A DNA stretch of 64,000 nucleotides from contig NZ_BJOB01000003.1 in assembly GCF_006539985.1 (NCBI RefSeq), positions 47,827-111,826 on the forward strand, read 5' to 3'. Under the pieces are notes generated by a model that did no database searches, had not been told where the DNA came from, and saw only the letters and a program-made list of their open reading frames with translations. The position numbers were made by a program, and so were the translations under genes. Of the stretch, positions 52,407-62,663 are shown in pieces. This DNA comes from Kurthia gibsonii (GTDB lineage Bacteria; Bacillota; Bacilli; Bacillales_A; Planococcaceae). Position 1 is the stretch's first letter. Each line of letters starts with the position of its first letter.

Positions 52407-54447
52407 CGAATTAACACAACCAGTTACTGAATTGAATGGTGTCGGAAAGGCAGTAGCTGAACAACTAGAACAAATGAATGTTCATACGATTGAAGATTTG
52501 ATTTGGACATTCCCTTATCGTCATGAAGATTTTCGATTAAAAGACCTAGCAGAAACACCGCATAATGAACGTGTGACAGTAGAGGGGCGTATTGAAAGCG
52601 TCCCAACTGTCTTATTTTTAGGTCATAAAAAATCGCGGCTACAAGTACAAATGTTAGCAGGGCGACATTTAATTAAGGTCGTATTTTTCAATCAAGGTTA
52701 TTTGAAAAACAAATTAGAGCCAGGTATGATGGTCACTGTAACGGGAAAATGGGACCGAGGTCGCCAAGTGATTAATGGTACAAAGATTACATTCGGTACA
52801 AAAGATGAACAAGCTGATTTTGAACCCGTTTATAGCGTAAAGGGCAAATTATCGCAAACGAAATTTAGACATTTCATGCGACAGGCACTCGACCAATATG
52901 GCTGTTATATAGAAGAAACACTACCTATTGAATTATTAGAACAGTATCGTTTACAAACAATTCAACAAGCACTCGAAGGTATTCACTTTCCAAAACAACT
53001 CCAAGATACAAAACAAGCGAGACGACGTTTTGTTTACGAGGAATTACTTCATTTTCAATTGAAAATCCAAGCACTTCGTAAAACGCGTAAAGAAGACGAA
53101 AAAGGTATTGCTATTGCGTATGATGTAGAAAAATTACGTGATTTTTTTGATGCACTACCATATGAATTAACAGGCGCACAAAAACGCGTTGTTAATGAGA
53201 TTTGTACCGACTTACGTGCACCTCATCGAATGAATCGTTTACTTCAAGGTGATGTTGGTTCGGGTAAAACAGTCGTAGCAGCAGCCATGCTCTATGCCGC
53301 TGTTACAGCAGGTTTCCAGGGTGCATTAATGGCTCCAACTGAAATTTTGGCAGAACAGCATGCAGAGAATTTAGCGGTGTGGCTGGAACCTTTCGGTGTA
53401 AGACTGGCATTATTGACAGGCTCTACTAAGGCGAAAGCGCGTCGTGAGATTTTAAGTCGTTTAGAAAATGGAGAAATTGACATTCTTATGGGAACGCATG
53501 CGTTAATTCAACCAACTGTTATTTTTAATCGTCTCGGCTTAGTCATTACAGATGAGCAACATCGTTTTGGTGTGGAACAGCGTCGCATTTTAAAAGAGAA
53601 GGGTGACAATCCCGATGTTCTCTTTATGACAGCAACACCAATTCCACGTACATTATCGATTACTGCTTTTGGCGAGATGGATGTATCGATTATTGATGAA
53701 TTGCCAGCAGGTCGAAAACAAATTGAGACCAATTGGGTGAAGCATGAACAATTTAATCAAGTCCTACAAAAGATGGCACATGAATTACGAGCGGGAAGAC
53801 AAGCATATGTCATCTGTCCCTTAATCGAAGAATCAGATAAGCTTGATGTGCAAAATGCGATGGATGTCTATCAACAACTTGCAACGGTATTCCATGGACA
53901 ATACAAAGTAGGGCTCATGCATGGGCGTTTGAAATCAGAAGAAAAAGATGCTGTTATGCGTGAGTTTAGTGAAGGAAAACTTAATGTATTAGTTTCTACA
54001 ACCGTTGTCGAAGTTGGTGTGAATGTTCCAAACGCAACATTTATGGTCATTTACGATGCTGAACGGTTTGGTTTAGCACAACTCCATCAGTTGCGAGGAC
54101 GTGTAGGGCGTGGAGAACATCAATCCTATTGTATTTTACTTGCTGATCCAAAAAGCGAAGAGGGTAAAGAACGTATGATTTCCATGGTTGAAGTGACAGA
54201 TGGTTTTAGATTAGCTGAAAAAGATTTGGAACTGCGTGGACCAGGGGATTTCTTCGGACGTAAACAAAGTGGTTTACCAGAATTCAAAGTAGCAGACTTG
54301 GTACATGACTATCGTGCGCTTGAAACGGCAAGACAAGACGCAGCAAACTTTGTAGCTTCTGAAGCTTTTTGGCAAGAAGAAGCTTATGCACCATTACGTC
54401 GAGTGATTGAATCATCTGGTATTTTAGAAGGCGAACGAATTGATTAA
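52399..54447 (+). CDS. recG: ATP-dependent DNA helicase RecG
   Basis: Branch-migration helicase for fork reversal and recombination, 682 residues, as in B. subtilis. A wedge/OB domain (about 55-160) precedes the helicase core: GDVGSGKTVVA, TDEQHRFG, MTATPIPRTL, STTVVEVGVNVP and QLRGRVGRG. I use GTG 52399 inside the sdaAA tail, because the protein then aligns end to end; the Shine-Dalgarno there is weak, so a TTG seven codons upstream remains possible. Confidence 0.94.
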   Translation: MANELTQPVTELNGVGKAVAEQLEQMNVHTIEDLIWTFPYRHEDFRLKDLAETPHNERVTVEGRIESVPTVLFLGHKKSRLQVQMLAGRHLIKVVFFNQGYLKNKLEPGMMVTVTGKWDRGRQVINGTKITFGTKDEQADFEPVYSVKGKLSQTKFRHFMRQALDQYGCYIEETLPIELLEQYRLQTIQQALEGIHFPKQLQDTKQARRRFVYEELLHFQLKIQALRKTRKEDEKGIAIAYDVEKLRDFFDALPYELTGAQKRVVNEICTDLRAPHRMNRLLQGDVGSGKTVVAAAMLYAAVTAGFQGALMAPTEILAEQHAENLAVWLEPFGVRLALLTGSTKAKARREILSRLENGEIDILMGTHALIQPTVIFNRLGLVITDEQHRFGVEQRRILKEKGDNPDVLFMTATPIPRTLSITAFGEMDVSIIDELPAGRKQIETNWVKHEQFNQVLQKMAHELRAGRQAYVICPLIEESDKLDVQNAMDVYQQLATVFHGQYKVGLMHGRLKSEEKDAVMREFSEGKLNVLVSTTVVEVGVNVPNATFMVIYDAERFGLAQLHQLRGRVGRGEHQSYCILLADPKSEEGKERMISMVEVTDGFRLAEKDLELRGPGDFFGRKQSGLPEFKVADLVHDYRALETARQDAANFVASEAFWQEEAYAPLRRVIESSGILEGERID

Positions 54448-54451
54448 GCGA

Positions 54452-54496
54452 GAGAATGTTAGGTGTTTAAAAAACAACACTTGCATTCTCTTTTTT
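54452..54496 (+). terminator. Terminator after recG
   Basis: GAGAATG...AGGTGTTT / AAACA-CAC...CATTCTC followed by T6. The 3' arm overlaps the -35 of the fapR promoter. Confidence 0.8.
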
Positions 54497-54509
54497 ATAT
54501 TTATATACT
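54481..54509 (+). promoter_or_regulatory. fapR operon promoter
   Basis: TTGCAT at 54481-54486, 17-nt spacer, TATACT at 54504-54509. Confidence 0.75.
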
Positions 54510-54513
54510 GATA

Positions 54514-54530
54514 TTAGTACCAAGTGCTAA
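54514..54530 (+). promoter_or_regulatory. FapR operator
   Basis: TTAGTACCAAGTGCTAA, an imperfect inverted repeat (TTAGTAC / GTGCTAA) that fits the known FapR box. It covers the expected transcription start, so FapR would block its own operon until malonyl-CoA releases it. Confidence 0.88.
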
Positions 54531-54550
54531 AATAAGGGGCGGAAAAAACA

Positions 54551-55129
54551 ATGAAGTATTCAAAAAAAGAGCGACAAAAATTGTTGAAGCAAACCATTGA
54601 AGATAATCCATTCGTTACGGATGATCAATTGGCGAGTAAATTTAACGTCAGTGTCCAGACAATTCGTTTGGACCGTATGGAATTATCCATCCCAGAGCTA
54701 CGCGAACGGATTAAAGATGTAGCAGCACATAATTTTGAAAATGAAGTCAAGACATTGCCGATTGATGAAGTCATTGGTGAGATTATTGATATTGATTTAG
54801 ATGACCGAGCGATTTCGATTTTTGATGTAAAGGAAGAACATGTTTTTCAACGAAATGGTATTGCGAGAGGACATCATCTTTTTGCGCAAGCCAACTCACT
54901 AGCAGTTGCGGTCATTGACGATGATTTAGCCTTAACGGTAAAATCAGACTTAACGTACACAAAACCTGTACACGCTGGAAACCGTGTTGTAGCAAAAGCA
55001 GTTGTTACGAAGCAGGATGCAGATACGAACCGTACGTATGTAACTGTGACATCAACAGTTGAAGGAAAAACGGTATTTATCGGGAATTTTGAAATGTTCC
55101 GTACGAAAGGTAAGGGTGGAAACGAATGA
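54551..55129 (+). CDS. fapR: Fatty acid and phospholipid regulator FapR
   Basis: Malonyl-CoA-responsive repressor of lipid synthesis, 192 residues. N-terminal DeoR-like helix-turn-helix (about 18-45, [23 protein letters not shown]) and a C-terminal hot-dog domain (about 75-190) that binds malonyl-CoA. Its operator lies just upstream, giving autoregulation. It overlaps plsX by four bases (ATGA). Confidence 0.96.
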   Translation: MKYSKKERQKLLKQTIEDNPFVTDDQLASKFNVSVQTIRLDRMELSIPELRERIKDVAAHNFENEVKTLPIDEVIGEIIDIDLDDRAISIFDVKEEHVFQRNGIARGHHLFAQANSLAVAVIDDDLALTVKSDLTYTKPVHAGNRVVAKAVVTKQDADTNRTYVTVTSTVEGKTVFIGNFEMFRTKGKGGNE

Positions 55130-56118
55130 AAATAGCAGTTGATGCAATGGGTGGCGACCATGCACCAAAGGAAATCGTTGAAGGTGTGTTTCAGGCAGTA
55201 GAAGATTTTAAAGATGTAGAGTTCTTACTATATGGTGACGAAGTGAAAATGGCACCTTATTTAAAACAACATGAACGCGTAAAAGTCATCCATTGTTCAG
55301 AAGTAATTGAAGGAACAGATGAACCAGTACGTGCAGTTCGTCGTAAAAAAGATGCATCGATGGTGCGTATGGCACAAGCTGTAGCAGATGGCGAAGCAGA
55401 TGCGTGTGTATCAGCAGGTAATACAGGTGCATTAATGGCAGCAGGATTATTCATTATCCACCGTATTGATGGCATTGACCGTCCGGCACTAGCAACGACA
55501 CTACCAACTTTAGATGGTGCAGGTTTTGATATGCTCGACTTAGGTGCAAATGCCGATGCTAAACCAGAAAACATTTTACAATATGCCATTATGGGGAGTA
55601 TTTATGCGAAACAAGTACGCGGTATTGAACAACCAACAGTTGGTCTATTAAATATCGGTACAGAAGATAAAAAAGGGAACGACTTAACAAAACAAGCGTT
55701 CAAATTATTAAAAGAACAAAATGACATCAACTTTATCGGCAATGTGGAAGCACGTGAATTATTAAACCACGCAGCAGATGTCGTTGTAACAGATGGCTTC
55801 ACGGGCAACATGGTATTAAAAACAATCGAAGGTGTTGCAGGAAATATTTTTGCGATGTTAAAAGAAGAGTTTTTATCATCGACAAAAACAAAAGTAGCAG
55901 CTATGATGATGAAAAATAATTTAAAGAATTTAAAAACAAAGATGGACTACTCGGAATATGGTGGCGCACCATTATTCGGTTTAAAAGCACCTGTTATTAA
56001 AGCGCACGGTTCATCGAAAGCACAGGCCATCTACAGTGCGATTCGTCAAACGCATATTATGGTCGAACACCGCGTATGCCAAACAATTGACCAAACGATT
56101 TCAAAGGAGAATGCATAA
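55126..56118 (+). CDS. plsX: Phosphate acyltransferase PlsX
   Basis: Turns acyl-ACP into acyl-phosphate for phospholipid synthesis, 330 residues, peripheral membrane protein. Starts [46 protein letters not shown] and [14 protein letters not shown] are family blocks. Co-transcribed with fapR and fabD; one-base overlap with fabD (TAATG). Confidence 0.97.
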   Translation: MKIAVDAMGGDHAPKEIVEGVFQAVEDFKDVEFLLYGDEVKMAPYLKQHERVKVIHCSEVIEGTDEPVRAVRRKKDASMVRMAQAVADGEADACVSAGNTGALMAAGLFIIHRIDGIDRPALATTLPTLDGAGFDMLDLGANADAKPENILQYAIMGSIYAKQVRGIEQPTVGLLNIGTEDKKGNDLTKQAFKLLKEQNDINFIGNVEARELLNHAADVVVTDGFTGNMVLKTIEGVAGNIFAMLKEEFLSSTKTKVAAMMMKNNLKNLKTKMDYSEYGGAPLFGLKAPVIKAHGSSKAQAIYSAIRQTHIMVEHRVCQTIDQTISKENA

Positions 56119-57077
56119 TGACAAAAGTAGCGTTTATTTTCCCAGGACAAGGTTCACAAACAGTTGGAATGGGTGCAGAATTAATCGAAGCGAATGCATC
56201 AAGTAAAGCGTTTTACACAGAAGCAGATCAATTATTAGGTTTTGACTTATCAAAATTAATGTTAGAAGGACCGCAAGAAGAATTAACATTAACATATCAT
56301 GCGCAACCAGCCTTATTAACAACAGGTGTAATGGTTGCACAGCAATTAATGGATCATGGTGTCCATCCAGACTTCACAGCGGGACACAGTTTAGGTGAAT
56401 ACGCTGCACTTGTTGCTTCAGGCGTTATGCGTTTTGAAGATGCGGTTGTAGCCGTACATAAACGTGGTCTTTTTATGAATGATGCAGTTCCAGCAGGACA
56501 AGGTTCAATGGCAGCTGTACTTGGTTTAGATGCAGAAGCATTACAAACTGTAACAGATGCTGCTTCAGAAGAAGTGGGAGAAGTTGTACAATTAGCAAAC
56601 TTAAACTGCCCAGGACAAATTGTTATCTCGGGTACAGCGAAAGCAGTAGAAGTAGCAAGTGAAAAAGCAAAAGAAGCAGGTGCGCGCCGTGTTTTACAAT
56701 TAGTTGTGAGTGGACCATTCCATTCAGAATTAATGCGTCCAGCAGCTTCGAAATTACAAGAGATGTTAGCTGACATTCAGATGAATGATGCGAAAGCACC
56801 TGTTATCGCAAATGTAACAGCAAAAGCAGTAACGGATGCTACAGAAATTCGTTCACTATTAGTCGAACAACTATACTCACCTGTTCGTTGGGAAGAAACA
56901 GTACGTCAACTCGTAGCAGAAGGTGTGGATACATTCATTGAATGTGGTCCAGGTAAAGTATTAAGTGGATTAGTGAAAAAAGTAGATCGTAAATTAACAA
57001 CATACTGTGTATTTGATGAAGCATCATTACAACAAGTTGTAGAAGCAGCGAAGGAGTGGAATACAAGTGAAGTTTAA
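56118..57077 (+). CDS. fabD: Malonyl-CoA:ACP transacylase FabD
   Basis: Loads malonate onto ACP, 319 residues. FPGQGSQ at 8-14; the nucleophile is S91 in [11 protein letters not shown]; the catalytic His is in SGPFHSELM near residue 203. Overlaps fabG by 11 bases. Confidence 0.97.
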   Translation: MTKVAFIFPGQGSQTVGMGAELIEANASSKAFYTEADQLLGFDLSKLMLEGPQEELTLTYHAQPALLTTGVMVAQQLMDHGVHPDFTAGHSLGEYAALVASGVMRFEDAVVAVHKRGLFMNDAVPAGQGSMAAVLGLDAEALQTVTDAASEEVGEVVQLANLNCPGQIVISGTAKAVEVASEKAKEAGARRVLQLVVSGPFHSELMRPAASKLQEMLADIQMNDAKAPVIANVTAKAVTDATEIRSLLVEQLYSPVRWEETVRQLVAEGVDTFIECGPGKVLSGLVKKVDRKLTTYCVFDEASLQQVVEAAKEWNTSEV

Positions 57078-57810
57078 TGGACAAGCAGCAATCGTAACAG
57101 GGGCATCGCGTGGAATCGGACGCGAAATCGCACTTAAATTAGCAGAAGAAGGCGCTAAAGTAGTTGTAAACTATAGCGGTTCAAAAGAAAAAGCAGAAGC
57201 AGTAGCAGCAGAAATTATTGCAAAAGGTGGCGAAGCAATCGTACACCAAGCAAATGTTGCCAATGCGGATGAAGTAAAAGGTTTAGTTGATGCTACAATG
57301 GCTGCTTTTGGCTCTGTAGATATTTTAGTGAATAACGCTGGTATTACACGTGATAACCTGATTATGCGTATGAAAGAAGAAGATTGGGATGCAGTAATTG
57401 ATACGAACTTAAAATCAGTATTCTTATGTACAAAAGCAGTAAGTCGTCAAATGATGAAACAACGCTCAGGTAGTATTGTAAACGTTGCATCTATCGTAGG
57501 TGTGGCTGGTAATGCAGGTCAAGCGAACTATGTAGCATCTAAAGCAGGTGTAATTGGTTTAACTAAAACAACTGCAAAAGAATTTGCAGCGCGTCATATT
57601 CGTGTAAATGCAGTAGCGCCTGGATTCATCGAAACAGAAATGACAGATGTACTACCAGAAGATGTAAAAGGAACAATGTTAACACAAATTCCACTTGCAA
57701 AATTAGGGCAAGCAAAAGAAATTGCAAATGTTGTTGCCTTCCTTGCATCAGATGAAGCAAGCTATATGACAGGTCAAACTTTACATGTCGATGGCGGTAT
57801 GGTAATGTAA
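57067..57810 (+). CDS. fabG: 3-oxoacyl-ACP reductase FabG
   Basis: NADPH-dependent short-chain dehydrogenase reducing beta-ketoacyl-ACP, 247 residues. Cofactor loop [12 protein letters not shown], the Ser in NVASIVG and catalytic Y155-x3-K159 (YVASK). GTG 57067 lies just after GAAGGAGTGG and inside the fabD end. Confidence 0.97.
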   Translation: MKFNGQAAIVTGASRGIGREIALKLAEEGAKVVVNYSGSKEKAEAVAAEIIAKGGEAIVHQANVANADEVKGLVDATMAAFGSVDILVNNAGITRDNLIMRMKEEDWDAVIDTNLKSVFLCTKAVSRQMMKQRSGSIVNVASIVGVAGNAGQANYVASKAGVIGLTKTTAKEFAARHIRVNAVAPGFIETEMTDVLPEDVKGTMLTQIPLAKLGQAKEIANVVAFLASDEASYMTGQTLHVDGGMVM

Positions 57811-57860
57811 CTTTTGCATTAAATGCACGAAAAAATATATTCAAAATCAAGAGAGTAAGG

Positions 57861-57866
57861 TATACT
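57861..57866 (+). promoter_or_regulatory. Possible -10 for acpP
   Basis: TATACT, about 60 nt before acpP, with no convincing -35 (TATTCA 17 nt upstream). A 13-nt palindrome TGCATTAAATGCA lies at 57815-57827. Confidence 0.3.
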
Positions 57867-57927
57867 ACAAAAAGTGGTCATACCAGTTGTGATGAATATG
57901 CAAATTTATTGAGGGGAGGTGAGTATT

Positions 57928-58164
57928 TTGGCTACAGTACTTGAACGCGTAACAAAAGTTGTCGTTGACCGTCTTGGTGTTGACGAAAGCGAAGTAACAT
58001 TAGAAGCTTCTTTCAAAGAGGACCTAGGTGCAGACTCACTAGATGTTGTTGAACTAGTAATGGAACTTGAAGAAGAATTCGATATGCAAATCGACGATGA
58101 GGATGCTGAAAAAATTTCTACAGTTGGATCAGCAGTAAGCTTCATCGAAAGCAAAATTGGCTAA
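57928..58164 (+). CDS. acpP: Acyl carrier protein
   Basis: 78 residues, acidic helical bundle. The phosphopantetheine serine is S37 in [13 protein letters not shown] start at TTG 57928, eight nt after GGGGAGGT, because [10 protein letters not shown] then matches the B. subtilis ACP N-terminus; an upstream in-frame GTG at 57919 overlaps the ribosome-binding site. It carries all intermediates of the fab enzymes and serves PlsX. Confidence 0.95.
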   Translation: MATVLERVTKVVVDRLGVDESEVTLEASFKEDLGADSLDVVELVMELEEEFDMQIDDEDAEKISTVGSAVSFIESKIG

Positions 58165-58204
58165 TTCGATTTTACATACTTTAGAAGTATGTATACTTAT
58201 CATA

Positions 58205-58235
58205 AAGTCCCCGTTTCTGAACGGGGGCTTTTTTT
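58205..58235 (+). terminator. Terminator after acpP
   Basis: AAGTCCCCGTT / AACGGGGGCTT stem with a 4-nt loop and T7. Confidence 0.92.
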
Positions 58236-58255
58236 ATGCAGATTGCTAAATAATT

Positions 58256-58284
58256 TTGCACTATTGAGCATAAACGAGTAAAAT
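58256..58284 (+). promoter_or_regulatory. Promoter of rnc-smc-ftsY
   Basis: TTGCAC at 58256-58261, 17-nt spacer, TAAAAT at 58279-58284, about 40 nt before rnc. Confidence 0.65.
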
Positions 58285-58324
58285 TGACTATGTACGTAAA
58301 GCTAAAAAATAAGAGGTTGATAAA

Positions 58325-59077
58325 ATGAGAATAGAAGAATTATCTCAGAAAAACAGTGCGATTTCTGAGCATGCGAAAAAGAAGTTTGAAGAATTACAAA
58401 AGAATTTAAAAATCAGCTTTCACAATAAAAACCTACTATATAATGCTTTCACACATTCATCTTACGTAAACGAACATCGACGTAAAGGATTTGAAGATAA
58501 TGAAAGATTAGAGTTTTTAGGAGATGCTGTATTAGAGCTAACTGTTTCTAAGTTTTTATTCCTAATGTTTCCTAAGATGACAGAGGGTGAACTAACGAAA
58601 TTGCGTGCTGCGATTGTCTGTGAGCCATCATTAGTAACTTTTGCAAATGAGTTATCCTTTGGTCATTATGTCCTTTTAGGAAAAGGTGAGGAACTGACAG
58701 GTGGTCGTGAACGTCCGGCATTATTAGCCGATTGTTTTGAGGCATTCATTGGTGCACTTTATTTAGACCAAGGTTTAGAAACAGTTGTTGCATTTTTGGA
58801 AAAAGTTGTTTTCCCAAAAGTTGAGCTCGGCACATTTTCTCATGTTGTAGATTTTAAAAGTCAGCTACAAGAAATGATTCAACAAGCGAATTCGGGTGTG
58901 TTGACTTATGAGATTATTAAAGAGCAAGGACCAGCCCATAATCGTACATTCATTTCACGTGTTACATTAAACGGTGAGACGCTTGGAGAGGGTAATGGTA
59001 AATCGAAGAAGGAAGCTGAACAAAAAGCCGCACAAACAGCGATGCGCGCGCTAAAAGAGCAGTTCCCAAAAGGGTAG
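58325..59077 (+). CDS. rnc: Ribonuclease III
   Basis: Double-strand-specific RNase for rRNA and scRNA maturation, 250 residues. Catalytic signature [14 protein letters not shown] near 60-73, plus [16 protein letters not shown]-terminal dsRNA-binding domain (about 178-246, [12 protein letters not shown] ... [15 protein letters not shown]). smc follows by 10 bp. Confidence 0.97.
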   Translation: MRIEELSQKNSAISEHAKKKFEELQKNLKISFHNKNLLYNAFTHSSYVNEHRRKGFEDNERLEFLGDAVLELTVSKFLFLMFPKMTEGELTKLRAAIVCEPSLVTFANELSFGHYVLLGKGEELTGGRERPALLADCFEAFIGALYLDQGLETVVAFLEKVVFPKVELGTFSHVVDFKSQLQEMIQQANSGVLTYEIIKEQGPAHNRTFISRVTLNGETLGEGNGKSKKEAEQKAAQTAMRALKEQFPKG

Positions 59078-59087
59078 GTGAATTACG

Positions 59088-62000
59088 GTGTATCTTAAAC
59101 GATTAGAAGTGATTGGATTTAAGTCATTTGCTGAACGAATTGGGATTGATTTTGTACCAGGTGTGACGGCGGTAGTTGGTCCGAATGGTAGTGGGAAAAG
59201 TAATGTAACCGATGCAATTCGTTGGGTATTAGGTGAACAATCAGCTAAATCACTTCGTGGTGCCAAGATGGAAGACATCATCTTCGCAGGAAGTGAATCG
59301 CGAAAAGCACTGAATTTTGCAGAAGTTACATTAATCCTTGATAACGAAGACGAGCGTCTACCAATTTCGTATAACGAAGTTAGTGTAACGCGTCGTGTTT
59401 ATCGTTCAGGCGAAAGTGAATATTTATTAAATAAGCAAACTTGCCGTTTAAAAGACATTACGGATTTATTTTTAGATTCTGGTTTAGGTAAAGAAGCTTT
59501 CTCGATTATTTCACAAGGTCGCGTCGATGAAATTTTAAATAGTAAACCTGATGATCGTCGCGCTATTTTTGAAGAGGCTGCAGGTGTTTTAAAGTATAAA
59601 AAACGCCGCAAAAAAGCAGAGCATAAATTGTTTGAAACAGATGATAACTTGAATCGCGTACTTGATATTCTACATGAATTAGATGAGCGAATTGAACCAC
59701 TTCAATTACAAGCTTCAACTGCTAAAGACTACTTAGAGATGAAGGACACACTCCGCCAATTTGATATTGGTGTATTAATTCATGATATTGAACAAATCGA
59801 TCACACCGTTGCGAAGTTATTACAAGACCAACATCAGTGGAATACGTCGCAACAAGAAAAACTTGTCGAAATTCAAAAGTTGGAGCAGCATATTGCGTCA
59901 ATGAAAGACGAGTTACTTCAAGTTGGTCAAAAACTAGATGCAGATCAAAAAACAGTTGTAGAAGTAAGTGAAAACTACGCACGACTACAGGGCGAACAAA
60001 ATCTATTTGCAGAAAAGCAAAAAAATGCTTCTGCACAATTAAGTAAGCTAAAAGAATCTTTAAAACAAGCACAGTCTAAAAGAGATCAGTGGCAGAAGTC
60101 GCTTATTGAAAAAGAGCATGCTTTAAAAGAGGCGCAAAATCATGTACACAAGTTACGAAAACATGTGAAACAATTAGAAACGGATTTAAACCGCTCAACA
60201 GATGAATTAGATGCAGAAATTGAAGATCAAAAAAGTACATATATCGAACGTTTAAATGAACAAGCGGCAACGAATAATGAACTGAAAAGTATCGAGCAAC
60301 AAATTCAACAGCAGCGTCAGTCCGATGAAAAAATCACATCAAAATCAAGTGAATTAACCGCTGAGTTGCAACAAGCACAAGCAACGTTAGCAGAAGTAGA
60401 GCCGAAGTTAGATGCAATTCGATTAGAAATTGCAGAGCATTTAAAAGACTATGAAGCGACACAAGCCGAATTACAAAAAGCGAATACCCAATTAGCTGAA
60501 AAGCAAAAAATGCTTTATGAAGGTTATAATCACGTACAACAATTGCGTTCAAGACGCGATACATTAGCTGAACTAGAGGCTGATTTTGCAGGGTTTTATC
60601 AAGGCGTTAAAGCGGTATTAAAGGCGCGTGAACAAAACCAATTACAAGGTGTACAAGGTGCAGTTGCTGAATTGATTCACGCAAAAGGAGCTTATACACA
60701 AGCGATTGAAACAGCGCTTGGGGCAGCGATGCAGCATATTGTAACGGCAACCGATGAAGATGCAAAAAGGGCCATTCGTTATTTAAAACAAGTGCGTGCA
60801 GGACGTGCGACATTCTTACCGATGAATATTATGAAATCGCGTAAGCTATCAAAAGCAGCGCTACAACCAATCCTTGATCACCCTTCATTTATTCAAACAG
60901 CTGATGAACTTGTTCAAGTTGATGAACGTTATCGTAGTATTGCAGAAAACTTATTAGGGCATATTCTAGTTGTAAAAGACTTAGATGGTGCAACGCAAAT
61001 TGCGAAGTTTTTACAATATCGCTATCGTGTTGTGACATTAGATGGTGATGTTGTGAACGCGGGTGGTTCGATGTCTGGTGGCGGTGCGAATAAGCAACAA
61101 AATACCGTATTCAGTCGTAAAGCAGAACTGGAAACATTACAAGCAAATTTAGTCGAGATGGAAGCAACCATTCAGCAAGCTGAAAAGGTTGTGGCTGAAT
61201 GGCAACAAAAAGCACAATCTGCTGCAACACTACTTGACGTACAACGTGATCATGGTGAGCAATTACGTGTTCAAGAGAATGAATTAGAAGCTACGTATCA
61301 GGCGACTGTGACGCAAGAGAAGATGTTACAACAAAGCCTATCGATTTATGGTTCTGAACAACAAGATACAACGTCACGCCATGCGATGCTTGTAACAAAG
61401 CAAGAAGCTTTAGTACAACAACTTGATCAAACAGCGAAAGAAATTCAGCACTTAGAACAAGAAATTGAGCGTTTGAACGAATTGAAAGTTCAAATGAAAA
61501 CAGCGCGTGATACATTATTAAATGAATTAGCGAATCAGCGTGAAGACCATGCACAAGCAATGGGTAAATTCGAAAGTATTCAAACTTCTACAGAAGAAAC
61601 AAGAAGTTACTTTAATGAAGCAGCCGAAGAAGTATCTAAAATTCGACGTGAAATCGAATTTGTTACAAAAGGTGATGCAACTACGGGGCTTTCTGAAGAA
61701 CAGTTCGAACAAGAGATTGCAAAACAATTAAAACGTAAGCAACAACTCGAAACAGCGATTGAACAATCCGTTGAAAAACGTGCTAGCTTACAGCAACGCG
61801 TTGATGAAGAAACGACTACATTAAAAGAGATGCAGCGAATTCACCAACAATTTGTCAATGAACAAAACCAAGTGAAAATTCAACTTGGAAAACTAGAAGT
61901 AAAGCGCGCAAACGCTGTTGAACAATTACAGCAAAACTATGATTTAACGTTTGAAGAAGCGCAACTAGAACCGGCATTAGAAGTGGATTTAGAAGTAGCG

Positions 62001-62648
62001 AAACGTAAAGTAAATATGCTATCTCAATCCATTAAGGAGCTAGGAGATGTCAATATTTCTGCGATTGAAGAATACGAGGCTGTTGCAGAGCGTTATGAAT
62101 TTTTAACATCACAGCGTAATGATTTACTCGAAGCGAAAGACACATTGTATGAAGCAATTCGTGAGATGGATGAAGAGATGACGACACGCTTTGGAACAAC
62201 ATTTAAACAAATTCGCATGCACTTCCAGGAAGTGTTCAAAGAATTATTTGGCGGGGGAAAAGCAGATTTAATTTTGCTAGAACCAGATCAATTATTAACA
62301 TCAGGTATTGAGATTGTTGCACAACCACCAGGGAAAAAACTGCAAAATCTAGGTTTACTTTCAGGTGGCGAACGTGCATTAACAGCTATCGCTTTATTAT
62401 TTGCCATCTTGCGCACACGCCCAGTTCCATTCTGTATTTTAGATGAAGTAGAGGCAGCGTTAGATGAAGCGAATGTATCGCGCTACAGTCAATATTTGAA
62501 AAAATTCAGTGAAGATACACAATTCATTGTGATTACACATAAAAAGGTAACAATGGAAGGCGCGGATGTCTTATATGGTATCACGATGCAAGAACAAGGT
62601 GTATCTAAATTAGTATCCGTTAAGTTAGAACAAGAAACAGTGTCCTAA
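59088..62648 (+). CDS. smc: Chromosome condensation ATPase SMC
   Basis: 1186 residues, full-length SMC. Walker A GPNGSGKSNV at about 32-41; coiled coil; hinge near 515-640 (GVQGAVAELIHAKGAYTQAIE, VVNAGGSMSGGG); second coiled coil. The C-terminal head carries signature LLSGGERALTAIA and Walker B CILDEVEAALDE. It organises the origin region with ScpA/ScpB. Start is GTG 59088 (GTAGGTG upstream), giving MYLKRLEVIGFKSFA as in relatives. Confidence 0.98.
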   Translation: MYLKRLEVIGFKSFAERIGIDFVPGVTAVVGPNGSGKSNVTDAIRWVLGEQSAKSLRGAKMEDIIFAGSESRKALNFAEVTLILDNEDERLPISYNEVSVTRRVYRSGESEYLLNKQTCRLKDITDLFLDSGLGKEAFSIISQGRVDEILNSKPDDRRAIFEEAAGVLKYKKRRKKAEHKLFETDDNLNRVLDILHELDERIEPLQLQASTAKDYLEMKDTLRQFDIGVLIHDIEQIDHTVAKLLQDQHQWNTSQQEKLVEIQKLEQHIASMKDELLQVGQKLDADQKTVVEVSENYARLQGEQNLFAEKQKNASAQLSKLKESLKQAQSKRDQWQKSLIEKEHALKEAQNHVHKLRKHVKQLETDLNRSTDELDAEIEDQKSTYIERLNEQAATNNELKSIEQQIQQQRQSDEKITSKSSELTAELQQAQATLAEVEPKLDAIRLEIAEHLKDYEATQAELQKANTQLAEKQKMLYEGYNHVQQLRSRRDTLAELEADFAGFYQGVKAVLKAREQNQLQGVQGAVAELIHAKGAYTQAIETALGAAMQHIVTATDEDAKRAIRYLKQVRAGRATFLPMNIMKSRKLSKAALQPILDHPSFIQTADELVQVDERYRSIAENLLGHILVVKDLDGATQIAKFLQYRYRVVTLDGDVVNAGGSMSGGGANKQQNTVFSRKAELETLQANLVEMEATIQQAEKVVAEWQQKAQSAATLLDVQRDHGEQLRVQENELEATYQATVTQEKMLQQSLSIYGSEQQDTTSRHAMLVTKQEALVQQLDQTAKEIQHLEQEIERLNELKVQMKTARDTLLNELANQREDHAQAMGKFESIQTSTEETRSYFNEAAEEVSKIRREIEFVTKGDATTGLSEEQFEQEIAKQLKRKQQLETAIEQSVEKRASLQQRVDEETTTLKEMQRIHQQFVNEQNQVKIQLGKLEVKRANAVEQLQQNYDLTFEEAQLEPALEVDLEVAKRKVNMLSQSIKELGDVNISAIEEYEAVAERYEFLTSQRNDLLEAKDTLYEAIREMDEEMTTRFGTTFKQIRMHFQEVFKELFGGGKADLILLEPDQLLTSGIEIVAQPPGKKLQNLGLLSGGERALTAIALLFAILRTRPVPFCILDEVEAALDEANVSRYSQYLKKFSEDTQFIVITHKKVTMEGADVLYGITMQEQGVSKLVSVKLEQETVS

Positions 62649-62663
62649 AGGAGCGAATAAAAC

